A DNA stretch of 64,000 nt from Haberlea rhodopensis (taxonomy: Eukaryota > Streptophyta > Magnoliopsida > Lamiales > Gesneriaceae). The stretch lies in assembly GCA_907163345.1 (NCBI GenBank), contig CAJQUN010000004.1:10817235-10881234 (forward strand), read 5' to 3'. This document shows positions 34,231 through 46,345 of the stretch, one piece after another (the stretch's first letter is position 1; every line of letters starts with the position of its first letter). A program made the position numbers and the translations under genes. The notes beneath the pieces are model-generated. The model had not been told where the DNA came from, made no database searches, and saw only the letters and a program-made list of their open reading frames with translations.

Positions 34231-36020
34231 TTTTTTAGTATGCAAGGTCATAAGGATGATAAGGAATATATCTTGGGTATTTTAGTGATAAATTTTTGTT
34301 TAGGATTTCGTTGTGAACCTCTCAGTTTAATTAATAAATTTTAATTTATTCTCCGAGCGATCTTGAATTGTGTTATTTATCGGTTACGCTCTTACACAAC
34401 AACTTTAAACCATTGCTATTATTATTTTGAAAAGCTATATCCCTCTTTGTAAGTCATGATGAACTGAATCCAATTGTTTCCAATATATTACGCTCAATTC
34501 CTTGAATTTTTATTCTTGGGCTAACTTCGAGAATGTTAATTCTCAAATCACTCAATTTCGAGGAACTTCATTTCGAGCGAAATCTCGGGCTGACTCGAAT
34601 AATCGATGACATGCCCTCGTTATTCTTATTGAGATCCTTAGAACTAAGTAAAGTCATGTTATAATTTTGGGAGACATAATTTAAGATACATCTCATAATT
34701 TGAGGATAAGTTGTGATACTTTGGGTTCAAGTTGTATGATCATTTGGTTGAAATGAGAGATAGTAGATTATTATCTAAATATTAATAAGGAAATTAGAAA
34801 TCTATTTCTCAATTTGGATATAGTGATGGAACATCGTACTCAAGCTTATAATATTTTGGTTCAAATGAGAATATACTAGTCCCTTAGAATTTATTAAGAA
34901 AATTAGAAACCAACTTTCCGCAGTCCAATAAATCTTTTGAAATTCGATAAAATGTATTCGACCAATGAATTCAGTCGTCTTCCTTCAAATTTATTATTGA
35001 TATCCTTGACCTCAACTTTCATTGGAATAATGGGTTAGCATGTCATCACGCCCATTGGACATTTCCCAGCTTGAATTATTTCATCCTAAACATCAATTAT
35101 ATTTTTTGCGCTCTATTTTGTCCCTTTTGATATAATCTCGTATTCAATGTGAAATCTCACTTTTAATCCTTCTAGAATACTCGAATCATATGATTTTATT
35201 CGGACAATTATTCAATCTACTTATTGCACTATAGAGCTTCATTCGTCAATTTGAAATAGTCTCATTTTTACAAACACATATTCAACTATTGATTCACCCT
35301 GAAATTGTTCTTATATCCTTATCTATTTTAAATAGTTTGGACCGTTTGAAATATATCTCACTTGTGAAACAATCGTTCAATCATTTGTAGTACTTCGGAT
35401 CTTTATAGTATGTTTTTGCTTCATAATTACCCAAATATTCTTTGGATAATGTGGTTATCGTTCTTCATTAAAGTTCGATATATCAATTGTTTATTCATTC
35501 ATTGTCGAGACTCCATGATTGCTTGAGTTTGATATGACCTTGATCTTCTTCATATCAAAATTTATTTTTCGACTATCGTCTTGCAAAACTTATTTTGAGT
35601 TGATGCGCAAAACTACATACTTTTTCGTACTTTCAACTTTCTTGGAATTATCATTTCCTTTCTTTCATGAGATTGTATCATAGAATAACGTAAGTTACCC
35701 TTGCAAATTCTTGTAGTATTACATCACATTGTTAATTGGTTCAGCTCACAAAAAGTGATCATTCTTGGCAAAGAACATCTGTTCAAACTCGAAATTTTTT
35801 TCACTCACCTTCCTAAGATTAAGATACTTTCATTAGAGCGCGTATCGAAAGCGATAGAAGGAATACTTGTACATATGAATGTTGGTTCGATTAGATAAGA
35901 GATCGGTTGAAATTATAAACTAATGAATGTAGGAAACGAGTCTAGACAACTTCTAATATAGACTCACGATTGGTATCACAACAGTGGGAGGGCCTTCGAT
36001 AACCGACAAGTACTCATGTG
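34231..36020. other. Interior of the gypsy-derived element without recognisable coding
   Basis: 1.8 kb of AT-rich sequence with no frame or motif that I can assign to RT, RNase H or protease. By position it would correspond to decayed pol or replacement sequence. Confidence 0.5.
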
Positions 36021-36520
36021 ACTCTTAGTACCGTTTATATTACCCACAAATCGATGGCAAGACTGAAAGGACAACTCAAACCCTCGAGGATATGCTACGT
36101 GCTTGAGCCTCAGACTTCAATAAGAAATTTGGAGCAAACTTTTACCCTAAGCGAGTTACTTCCAACATTGACGGTCCCAACAGAATCAAAATAACACACT
36201 CCACGCCTATCCCAAATTCACAATATATTTCTCATACCACAACTGAGAAGATTCATTTCCAATCCGAACCATGTACTTTAAGTAGAACCTTTAGTTGTCG
36301 AAGGAAGCATGAGTGAACCTGTGAAGTATGAAGAAATTTCCTATCTGGAACCTGGACTCAAAGGATCAAGTACTGAGATTGAAGACCATTCCATACGCCA
36401 GGTCCAAAGGTCAAACCATATGTATAAAGAGGTCACTTGGGAACCGGAAGAAAATATGTGTGAGAAATATAAATGTCTCATCAAGATCGAGCCGACTCAA
36501 GTTTCGAGGACGAAACTTCC
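36021..36520 (+). pseudogene. Gypsy integrase and pol C-terminal relics
   Basis: At about 36027-36095 the translation YYPQIDGKTERTTQTLEDML matches the gypsy integrase segment around the catalytic Glu (Y-H-P-Q-T-D-G-Q-x-E-R). It is followed by a stop. At about 36309-36500 a second frame holds PVKYEEISYLEP, DHSIRQVQRSNHMYKEVTWE and PEENMCEKY. These match the end of chromovirus-type pol, where V-x-W-x-x-H-x-x-E-E-A-T-W-E is conserved. GTTTCGAGGACGAAACTT at about 36501 is the familiar sequence just before the tract. Confidence 0.8.
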
Positions 36521-36536
36521 AATAAGGAGGGAGGGA
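36521..36536 (+). other. Polypurine tract of the gypsy-derived element
   Basis: AATAAGGAGGGAGGGA directly before the 3' LTR. Confidence 0.88.
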
Positions 36537-38019
36537 TGTGAAGCCTGGAAAATTTGCCTAATCAATTGCCTTTCCAAATCATGAGAGTCATTCATTGACT
36601 TGCTAAAATCATAACACTAGTTATTCAAGGTCATGCAATTGTATCACTCAATCATGACACCATTTAATCTCATTCGACCCTACCAAATGCTATCATTCAA
36701 TCTCATTAATGTCATTTAGTACCTTGCTCAAATTGTGTCATTAAAGGGCATACGTTTTGGTATTGGTCAAATAATTCTCCTACATTAAACACTCAAAATC
36801 CTTTATTCATTTTGCCTCATTATTGACTCATTCAAGTGACATGACCAAATCTTGGTATCCATTTAATTGCATGATCAAATCATGACCATTCAATTATATT
36901 ATTCAATTATATGGCCAAAGTTTAGGGATCCAAATTAAAATCCTCCTACATTGAATCACCTTACTCCTAATTGTATTCCCGCTTAATTGCCACACCATTA
37001 ACATCCATTCATTACCTTGATGACACCCAATAATTGGTTGGCTCAAATCATGACTCTAATGGCCAAATTTTAGGAACCTTAATTAAACCATTCCACCACA
37101 TTAAACCCATTATATATCATACCATAAAGAAATGAAAAAGTGATCATATCATCATCAAATTTTCGAAAATCCTCTCACATACACAACACTCATTTTCGAA
37201 ACCTTCAAGAAGAGAGGAGAAGATTCACACCATTTTCTCAACCCGGATCTCATCTTAGCACGCTTCGGTTATCCATCACGGTAAGTGGGTTTTTGCTATC
37301 ATTCCATTCGTTTTCAAACCTTATGTATGATTTAAATTTCGATTGAACAACATTATGAAAAGTATGTTTTTAAATCTAAACAAGTATGTGACATGATCAT
37401 GAATGAAAGAACCTTGCGGAGCAAAGTGCTACGCGTGTATGAGACACCACTTGATTCGGCGGGGCAAAGTGCTACATGATGTGGACGTGTCACATGCATG
37501 GGAGCCACCTCTTGATCCTTAAGAGCAAAGTGCTATACCACGGGAGCCACAATCCAATAAGTCGATATGTGGATATGTGGAGATATGTGTTAATATGTTT
37601 ATGTGCCAAGATCTATGGATTTTATAAAGAAATATTTAAAATGATTTCTGCTATGAAAATATATGTGTTTTTACTATGTTCAATTGGCCCCTACTTGCTG
37701 AGTATTTTCCCAAATACTCACCCCTTACCTCCCCTCCCAGACAAAGACGAAAAAGAGATCGAGGAAGAATTACAAGAACAATTTTGGAGATGATGATCCA
37801 CGAAGAACCTTCAAGAATTTATTAGTTTTATTTACGTTTCCGCATATTTGATTATTCCGAGACAATTGTATTTTGTAATATCAATTGTAAAGATGATTAT
37901 TATTTCTATGGAATAAATAGACTGGTTTTTATCATAGATCTGTACACAAGGCTTGTTGATTTTGAATTAATGTTTGGAATCAACGCCGGTGTCACGCGCT
38001 CCGATCTCGGGGCGTGACA
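36537..38019 (+). repeat. 3' LTR of the gypsy-derived element (1,483 bp)
   Basis: Nearly identical to 30324-31806 and equal in length; starts TGTGAAGCCTGG and ends GGCGTGACA. Confidence 0.92.
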
Positions 38020-38115
38020 CTTTTGCTTTTAGTGACGCTAAAAAACGTGTCATGTATGTGAGTGTTTCAATAGATAATATAGGTTATAGTGACGTTTTAC
38101 AAAGCGACACAATAC
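38020..38115 (+). mobile_element. CACTA-like subterminal region, right part
   Basis: Resumes after the gypsy insertion with GCTTTTAGTGACGCTAAAAAACG and later TATAGTGACGTTTTAC, the same short repeats as in 30256-30323. Joined, the two parts give a CACTA-type subterminal array of TAGTGACG motifs. The downstream limit is unknown. Confidence 0.45.
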
Positions 38116-38926
38116 TGCATAAGAGCATGGCTATGTTGCAAGCTAGTGAACCCATAATTAAAGCCTGGACAATGAATTTGATTGGTTTTGAATCGTCTAA
38201 CATGGATCACATACTTCTTATGAAAAATTCTTCTATACACTGGGTGAACTCATACATTTGATCGGTTTGTATGTGTGTTTGTGTATGGGTCCACCCGATC
38301 CATAGAAGAATTTTCCTTTCTCTTTCTCTGTTGAGTGTTCAATAATGTACCAATTTAGAGCAAAACTTTTATCTTCCTTCCGTAGTGTGTTTGGGGGAAA
38401 TCGCACATTTCATGGTTCTTATCAATGTATATAATACACTTATATTTCACCCAAAAAATTAACTAGTGCCGTCTTTTTCCACAAATAAAGGGATATAATA
38501 CACTTGAACAACGATTTATATTCTTTTAAAAAAAATTGATACTATGCAAAAGCAAGCATTGAACCTGACCATGTGGCTTTTAATAATAATGGTATCGATT
38601 CCATAATCATGAGTCACGGGGAACTTAAGGACAACATTAGAAACAATAAACGTACACAATTTATTATGAGAAACATTATTTGATTAAATGGCAACATAAA
38701 AAATTAAATTATTCAGGAATTGAAATAATAGTTTGTAAGTTAATTTGGAACTCTAAATAAGAATAACCAAAGATTTTATAGGACTTCAATTGAGTTGTAC
38801 AATGTTTCATAAACAAAGATGAGATTACATAGAGAGAAAAATTTATATGGGATTTTTGAATCCCAACAAACACTTAAATGGTCATTTTTCTTCCCTTCTT
38901 ACAACGAATCATCGAACAACCCATAA
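38116..38926. other. Intergenic, downstream of the permease
   Basis: AT-rich; includes the presumed permease 3' UTR (minus strand, about 38926-38800). No other gene seen. Confidence 0.45.
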
Positions 38927-41342
38927 TTATGTAGTAGTCTTGAAGGGCTTGTAAACCTTAAGATCGGAGACGACTCCAGCAAACGAGCCCGCAGCAGCAG
39001 CAATCGAAATGATCAAACAAGCAGCACTCAAAATCTGCAGACTGATCCATCTTGAGCTCCATTTAGGAATCTTCTTTCTTACAATGTACATCTCCACCGG
39101 AAAATAAACGGTCAGCGGCCAAAACCCGAATGCACCAAGAATTCCCACAACATCATTAAAGAAAGGCAATAACATCGAAATTACGGTCGTTGTAATCACG
39201 AAAACGGTCCTCCATACGAGCCTGAATGAGTTCAGTCTATACGGTTTGAGTCCCGGAACAGGGACCGTGATCTCTTTCGTGATGAATTTGCTGTTAGGGA
39301 ACCATTCTGCCACGGTTTTCTCTATGAACGCGAAGAGGGGTTGACAATAAACTTGGTATGCGCCGACTAGGTGAACAACTATGGCTATGTTGGCTATGTC
39401 GAGAAGCCAGTAGGGGTTGTAGAATCCGAAGCCAGTGAGGAGGTTTCCGGGGGAGCTGTCTCCAAATGATGCATAGCCAAAGCAACCACACAACATGTAG
39501 AAAATTGTTGTCACTGCTACGCTCAGGGATGTGGCTTTCTTCATTGTTTTATGCTCTGATGGTGGAGATTTTATTGTATCCTGTCATGAAACAAAGTAGA
39601 TTATATAATTATTAAGACCATGAGAGCAAGTGAATCAATGATTCTTTTATATTTTTGATACAAATATACCTGAATTTCAATAAGAATGAGGGAGTAAGAG
39701 TAGGCAAAAGCTATGGCTCCAAGTGCTTGAAAACTCCTCCAGACCTTTTGAGTTTCAGTGACTGCTCCAATACTTACTCCGGTGAGACTTCCTCGAATTT
39801 TACCATTTTCTGTAAAGAAAATTCAAATTTAATAAAAACAAATACTTATTTATGAAAAAATTCTATAAATCCTAGTGATACATTTTAAAAAAATATAAAT
39901 TACCTGCAACTTTGGCAACTCCAAGGCCTAAACCAATCGAAGAGTAAGTAAAAGACATAATTGCAGCAACAATTGAAAGCCACCAAATCTGATCAAAATC
40001 TGGGATTTGTGAGAAAATTATTTCTATTACACCAAATGCAATCATGTAAGGATTGCTCGAAACTCTGCAAGGACTGTCATCTCCTTTTGAGTGGTAGCAA
40101 TTGGACTTCTTAATTGCCCTGTTCCATTAGTTTTCATATAAATTAAAATACTAATGTCTTATAAATATACTAGTTTCTGTGCACCGCGCAATGCGCGGTG
40201 CCCGGGACCAATAAAAATATTCAACACAATTTTCGTGCGAGTAAATATTATATGTTGTATGTATATAATATTTTATATTTTTAATATCCAGGATTTAAAA
40301 ATGGGTAGTATGCCCCTTACCCAACCCTGAAAAAATGTCCAGCAAGCCCCTTTCCCAACCCTGAAAAAATGTCTAGCCCAAACACGAAAAGAGGCCAAAA
40401 ACAACCAGTAAACGAAGGCCCATGAAAATTCGAAGAAAGCCCACGAAAACTTTAAGAGAGCCCACGAAAATCTGAAGGAAGCCCAAAGAAATGCCCAACA
40501 CTGTTTCACTGTTCATAAGCCCATGAAAATTCAAGAAAGCCCAGGAAAACTTTAAGAGAGCCCACAAAAATCTGAAGGAAGCCCAAAGAAATACTCAACA
40601 CTGTTTCACTGTTCATTGCTACAGTATCCCCTTATTCCCTTATATAATAGTACAAATATATTTTTTAAAAATATTCTATAAATGTTGTTTGACTCTTACA
40701 TCATGCTTATAGAAGCTGCAATGGTGTAACCGATGGCAACTCCAAATAGATTAAAATACTGAATTGCCCCACAAACTTTAACCTGGAAACCACCTGCAAT
40801 TCCAAAAAAATTCAAAATAATCTTCCAAACTTTATATTTTTAATAAGACTAAAAGCTCATGTATCAAGAAAATATACCTAAATTGGCTCTAACAGCATCC
40901 ATGTAAGTGTAATTTCTCTTCCCGGTGTCGGGGTCGCCGGAGCGGTAGCATGTGGCCAGAAGGGTAGAGGTGTAATAGGTCACAAAAGAGAACAATAACA
41001 AGATAGTTGGACCAGCAATCCATCCCAATTGAGCTGTGGCCCAAGCCAAGGACAAAACACCAGAACCAATCACAGCTGTTATAATATGAGCACTTGCAGT
41101 CCAAACAGTACCTATTCACAGCAGGGGGGGAAATAAAGAACATTTATTTACATGAAAGAAAATTGAAATCTTGATTTTGGGTTGAATAAGTTACATATAA
41201 AATTTGAAAAAAATATATATATACCGGTTCTTTTGAGGCGACCATCGTCGTCGTAACAGTTGGAACCAACCTGAGGAGCTACATTGATGGAGACCTCAAA
41301 GACTTGTTGAGGATTCGGTTTCGATCCTGTATTCTCAGCCAT
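38927..41342 (-). CDS. Amino acid permease, AAP family (484 aa)
   Basis: A plasma-membrane proton/amino acid symporter of the AAAP superfamily (family knowledge). Exons by hand on the minus strand: 41342-41225, 41111-40878, 40793-40700, 40118-39904, 39809-39670, 39580-38927; all GT..AG; 1,455 bases, open throughout. The start MAENTGSKPNP precedes a hydrophilic N-terminal tail of about 40 residues. The first membrane segment holds ASAHIITAVIGSGVLSLAWA, and TSTLLATCYRSGDP follows. Later hallmarks are GYTIAASISMM, NPYMIAFGVIEIIFSQIPDF, AFAYSYSLILIEIQDTIKSP, GCFGYASFGDSSPGNLLTGF and the C-terminal VEMYIVRKKIPKW. About ten to eleven hydrophobic segments are visible. The length equals that of AAP1-8 proteins, and nothing essential appears missing. 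Intron 3 contains a Helitron but both splice sites are intact. Which AAP it is cannot be decided here. Confidence 0.95.
40170..40656 (-). mobile_element. Short non-autonomous Helitron in permease intron 3
   Basis: On the minus strand the 3' end is a 10-bp-arm hairpin GCACCGCGCA/TGCGCGGTGC, then ACAGAAA, then CTAG followed by T. This is the diagnostic Helitron terminus with insertion next to T. The 5' side reads TACTATTATATAAGGG (about 40655-40636), close to the usual TCTATACTAT.. start, although the leading TC is not clear. Inside is a 101-bp tandem duplication (40418-40518, 40519-40618) and a shorter repeat CCAACCCTGAAAAAATGTC (about 40319-40378). Confidence 0.78.
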
Positions 41343-41683
41343 CTTTTTAGTTTCTTTTTGTTGGGAATTCGAAAATCAAGAAAGAAAATTAAATTTGTTT
41401 CAGAGGATATATAGTTCCACACAGGGAGATAAGAAAGTACGATGATCAATCAGAGTATTGAATGATCTAGTTTTTTTTTTTCTTTCAGAAATTCAGTGCA
41501 TGGAAACGGCACCTGCCCCAACAGTTTTCTCGCCTGTTCTTTAATCTAGTTCACTCTAAAAAAAATGTCACACTTTATCAAGAATTTGAAGAATGATCGG
41601 GTTCGGGTCTAAATTATGAGGAAAAATGTCAAGAATGGAGTGAGTTCTTGAATTTGTTTGCAGATGGATAGGGGAATTGGCGG

Positions 41684-41690
41684 TATATAT
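41684..41690 (-). promoter_or_regulatory. Candidate TATA box for the permease
   Basis: Minus strand CTTATATATACC about 340 bases before the ATG. A second TATA-like site at about 41408-41413 is only 65 bases before the ATG. Which one is used cannot be told. Confidence 0.35.
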
Positions 41691-41699
41691 AAGAGGAGA

Positions 41700-44600
41700 A
41701 AGGTGGGGGTTGGCTAAGGCCAGGTGAAATTATAATTACACTAGCACAAAAGAGAGGCGTTTTGCCAACGACTAGACTGCCCCACTAAATTTAAGAGTGG
41801 AAAATAGATTGTCTAATTATCGCACGCATTAGATTCAAAACTTTTCCCATTTTTCAGTCGCTCCTGAACAAAATGGGAATCAATATGCCACGAGGAGTCT
41901 ATCAATATATTCATTTTCTGAGTACCATTGGTTCATTAATATGCTGACAAGGATAGTTCAAACTCAAATAAATGTCGAAAAAATGGGCTTAATGAATTGA
42001 AATTAAGTATGAAAACAAGAAAAAATCGAACCGAAAAGAAATGAAAAAGTCAACACGAAATTGCCTAATCTGGAGATCGCGATCGTACGCGATCAGCCTC
42101 GCTCTCCAGAAAGTTGATACAGACAGGGCGTGACAGCGCTATCGATCGCGTCGGGCTCGACAGTTGTTTTCAATGGATGCATCGCATGCAATTGTGTTTT
42201 TCCATGGATTGGTGTCTCCAAATTGTGTCTTTTGATGATATCTCTTTGTCTAGTAAGATCATAGTGCATTCTGCATCATTTCATATATTGTTCTTAAAAA
42301 AAGAGTTTGCAACATTTGCAATTCTAGAACTTGTGATTTGTAGTGCAATCATTACAAGTAGAAGTCGTATCTTTGTGAGAAAATTATCGTATTCTGTAAG
42401 CACCGTGAGCGTGACAAAATCTTCTTAAAGATAAAATGTTCGTCACTCTGCCTCAACTTGATCTTTGTTACTGTTATCTTTCAAATGCCCTCTATTTGAA
42501 GCAACGAAGAATACATATAACCCGGTAACAACAATAAAAACATTTAAATTTTATGTGATTCTGTTTCTATTGTAGATTTAAGCCTCCTAATTAAATTCAA
42601 ATTTGCCACTAAAGCGTTGATTCCAAAAAGCGTTTATTGGCAGATGGAAGAAATAAAATGCATTTTTTATTATATGCTTGTCATTTGATAGACACTTTAT
42701 TATTGGTATGAAATAAATAAATAAATAAAATAATGAACGGCACGACAACACCCTTACCAAATCGGTGTATTCATCGAATTAAATTAAAATAAATTAATAT
42801 ATTTTTTTAGCACGATCATGGCAAAAAAAACTCTAAAATATGTAGCATTATCTTTATGTTCAAAAAAAAAAAAAAAAATTGGGTTCGGTTCTTATCCATA
42901 TCTTGCACGGTTTATTCAACACGTGTTATTATAGAGAAAAATACATTTAATAATAACTAAAAAAAAGATTTAGTTAATGGATTAGATTTTCAGATAATCA
43001 CATTCCTAGGGTGATTTCAAAATTATGACCACTTCATGATGGATTGACTAGATTTGTTGATGAAGCCCTGATTAGTATTATTCTTCCATATATATATTTC
43101 TTTCTTTGTGTAATATAGAAAATATTTGTATATATCCGATTTAGACTATATTTATGGATCAACATTATATTATTGGTCTAAAATAGTTTGTATTAATTTA
43201 AGTATTTTTGTTTAAAATATATCATATTTTAATATTGAGTTGATATATAATATGGTTCAAACTGGGTACATACAAGTGTTATCGAGCCGGAACATATTTA
43301 TGTATAAATTAAGATTCTGTTTACTGGAAGTTATATTGAAATTGTCGTTATTACGAGAGTGACAAGTTAAATTCGAAGAGGCATTTAAATGTTAAGTAAA
43401 TAATGTAATTAAGTAAATTATTGTTAATAAGGTAATTTATTTTTTAATTACAATTAATCTTCTAAAATTACAAATTTGTGTTAAAAATATATATTTATTT
43501 CTGCAAGGAGATGGACCCGCAGAACCAATAATGGTACATTCGTCAAAAAAGTGACCGATACAGGCTGAAAAATTTGACTCCAAATATTCTTTTCAAGGAC
43601 TACTTAAGATATGTTAGAATTGAACGCTTTCCTAATCTATTTCATTTATATTCTCACGATAACCATTCTTGAACTACTTATTTTTAGAATTTTGTGTGTT
43701 AAATATATAATATTAAATACTCACACAAAATTGCAATTAATTATTATTTCAAATAAGTTTGTTGCAAATTGTTGTTCACCTGATGAGTTGCTCTGAAACA
43801 ATTATGAGATTCTCTAGAAGAAATACGGGCTTCTAGTGGCAACATGCTTAGTCCCTCTTATGGAGCCAAATGGTATGTTCTAAGAAGAAATATTTGAACA
43901 TCATCGCGTCGATGTCATCGATCTCATACCAAATCACATCAATCGAACTACTTTTTGAGAAAGATGAGGCACCTAAAGCAGACAAGTAAATAGATCTATT
44001 CATTGATAAGAAAAAGAAAAAACTTGATGGATGATTGGATTGATGATAAAATAAAATCATTTGGTCGCCTAATGTGATTCGATTGATGTGGTTCAGTTCT
44101 CCGACTTAACGACAAAAAAGTGGATTAATCAAATTCTATTGAGTATGACTCCAAGTGATCTTATGAATAAGTTTGACCTAGTATAAATGTATTGCCCTTA
44201 TGCTAGATCAAATTTTTCAAATTTTATTTGGATATGTGGGGTCTATTTTTTTTACATGGATCTCACATATCCAATCAAATTTATACCATTGGACTTATCT
44301 TAAGGATAATACCGTCATGCAATGATCAAATTTCCCCGATCTTATGAACATGACATGGGTGTTCGAATCTGCAAATTTCAGACCTTTTTCGAGGGAGATT
44401 TTTCTCTAGATATTTCGAAAATACTAAATATCTCATAATGATTTAACAATAATATAATTAAATTGATCTAAACCCGTTAAAGTTTTTTTGACTAAAAGGC
44501 AGATGTTATAAATTTGACATGTGTGCCCACGATGACATTAAAAAAACAGCTAAAGCACACTTAGATTAACGTAATCAGGTATCAATATTTTTTGAACAAA

Positions 44601-44985
44601 GATTAGTAAAAGTCATTAGGTAGGTTCTTCCTCCTTCGTCCACTCGTCAGTCGTAACAGTTAAAGTATACCTACAATAAAGGGAAAGAAAGATATCTGAA
44701 TAAAATATTTATCCACTTTTTCTTCATCCTTTATGAGCAAATGTTTCTTCTTTTGATTTCATGAGAAGTCGCGAATAGACGCTGAATTTGAAAGCCATAA
44801 GCTTGAATACTTTAGTGATTAATAATTATAAAAGATCTGATATTTTTTTTTAAATTCATTTTAATTGAAAATATGATTGTATCTTATTCTAGACGCACTC
44901 AAAAAGATTGATTCAAGTATCTTAAAAATATGTTCAATAAAAAGAGAAGATTGATTATTCAAGAAAAGTGAAGTGATTTTTAGAT
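41700..44985. other. Intergenic, no gene recognised
   Basis: AT-rich. A GC-rich patch at about 42060-42165 has several CGATCG motifs. An A-run of about 17 lies at about 42861-42877. No frame is long or protein-like enough to support a gene. Confidence 0.5.
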
Positions 44986-45615
44986 TTTTTTTTTTTTTTC
45001 AATTATCAATTTTTTTAAAACAGAAAACAGGAAATATATTAAGGTAAGAATATGTATAACCGAGTGTCACCAAAACACATAAAGCCCCTGAACACACAAC
45101 AAAGGCATTGGTTAAACTTGTCGAAAAACTAAGACTCACCTATTAATAGTCGTAAGTCTAATAGCAAAGTTCACAGCAAAAGCACGAGAACTTGATCGGA
45201 AAAGTGCAGAGTGGTCCAAAGTCAAACCAGGTCCCCTCAAACCATTAAGCCCAGAAGTAGGTCGACCAAGGGAACTATCTTCCACTATATCTGATGGTAT
45301 AAAGAAGGATACGCATGAGACATAAACTGATGTAAGAATAATAAACGAGTAAGCTTTTGCATCCAAATTCCTCACTGAAATACATCGACCAAGTATCAAC
45401 ACTGGATGTCGCACAAAATTGAAAGGTCCAATATTCACGGGCATCGCCCCAACAGTGAAGCAGAACCAATAAACTACAGCCAGAGAGACAAAATAGTGTC
45501 ACCACAAAACCAGCAACCAGATATCCCAGAAGAACAAAAAAATGAGTGACACAAATACGAGAACACACCCAAAAAAAGACATCATGGAGCTACATCAAAG
45601 GGACAAAACTTCGGT

Positions 45616-45800
45616 AAGAAATGTCCATCCGAAAGCATAACCTATAAGTTTTGTAGTAAATAGCAAAATTACAGTATGATTAACTAATAGTAATTAGATA
45701 AAATTACTATAAGAAATGTCCATCCGAAAGCATAACCTATAAGTTTTGTAGTAAATAGCAAAATTACAGTATGATTAACTAATAGTAATTAGATAAAATA
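45616..45800. repeat. Perfect tandem duplication, 95-bp period
   Basis: Units begin AAGAAATGTCCATCCGAAAG at 45616 and 45711 and are identical for about 84 bases before diverging (ATTACTAT versus ATATTAGC). Confidence 0.9.
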
Positions 45801-45984
45801 TTAGCGAAAGGGGAGAAATCTGGCGACAAACCAGACAAAAACACCTGACTGCTCGGTAATCTCCCAAGTCACAAGAGTCCCAATGTAAACATTTTAAGGT
45901 GGTCGATGGGGAGGCCAGACAACCGCCAACGCTGAAATCAAACATACCTTTCGGAGTTGCATTAATGTGCAAGCTCATTTTCTT

Positions 45985-46345
45985 TTAGTAGCACATCTGT
46001 CTTTTCTTCAAGCTTGGGTGGCGTCAGTACCACATTCACAGAGTTTCTACATCTTTATCAATGGTTGATGCTACTACATTCATGTCCTACATTGGATTAA
46101 CCACAATTTGGGATAGCATTATTATTGATGCTCGTGCTGCTCTCCCAGTGATCGATGTTGCTAGTTACTCCACTTGAATGCCCAAATTATGTATGCTAGC
46201 CCTGGTTTCCTGTTGAAATTGCAAATTACTTTTAGCAAACTCTGTAATAATATCCTCCAAAAACTCGGGGTAGGGATTGAGGGTGTTGTGGTCATGGCTG
46301 ATATCGCGGTATGTATGACGGTAGGTTGGATTGTGTGTTGCTATT
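45985..46345 (-). pseudogene. Ty3/gypsy (Athila-like) gag C-terminal relic
   Basis: Minus-strand translation includes PYPEFLEDIITEFAKSNLQF, QQETRASIHNLGIQVE, then after a stop LATSI and SQIVVNPM. This follows the pattern of Athila/Tat gag (L-E-D-I...F-Q-Q-E-T-x-A-S-I-x-N-L-E-x-Q-x-G-Q-L-A, later V-V-N-P). Stops interrupt it and no other gypsy domain is attached. Confidence 0.68.

Larger units (their letters stand above)
30324..38019 (+). mobile_element. Ty3/gypsy-derived non-autonomous element (LARD-like), 7.7 kb
   Basis: Two LTRs of 1,483 bp each, a Met-tRNA primer site at 31813, a polypurine tract at 36521, and a perfect TSD CTTTT (30319-30323 and 38020-38024). The 4.7-kb interior has no usable gag, protease or RT. 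Near its 3' end are relics of a chromovirus-type integrase (YYPQIDGKTERTTQTLEDML) and of the pol tail (EVTWEPEENMCEKY), which fix the superfamily. The 5' half holds an array of about 172-bp repeats and one small coiled-coil frame. It must have moved using another element's proteins. Confidence 0.92.

Noticed and set aside
39294..39491. Minus-strand frame overlapping the permease
   Set aside because: Out-of-frame shadow of permease exon 6.
42060..42165. GC-rich patch with CGATCG motifs as a promoter or CpG island
   Set aside because: No downstream frame or leader-like sequence. Too short and isolated to support a gene start.
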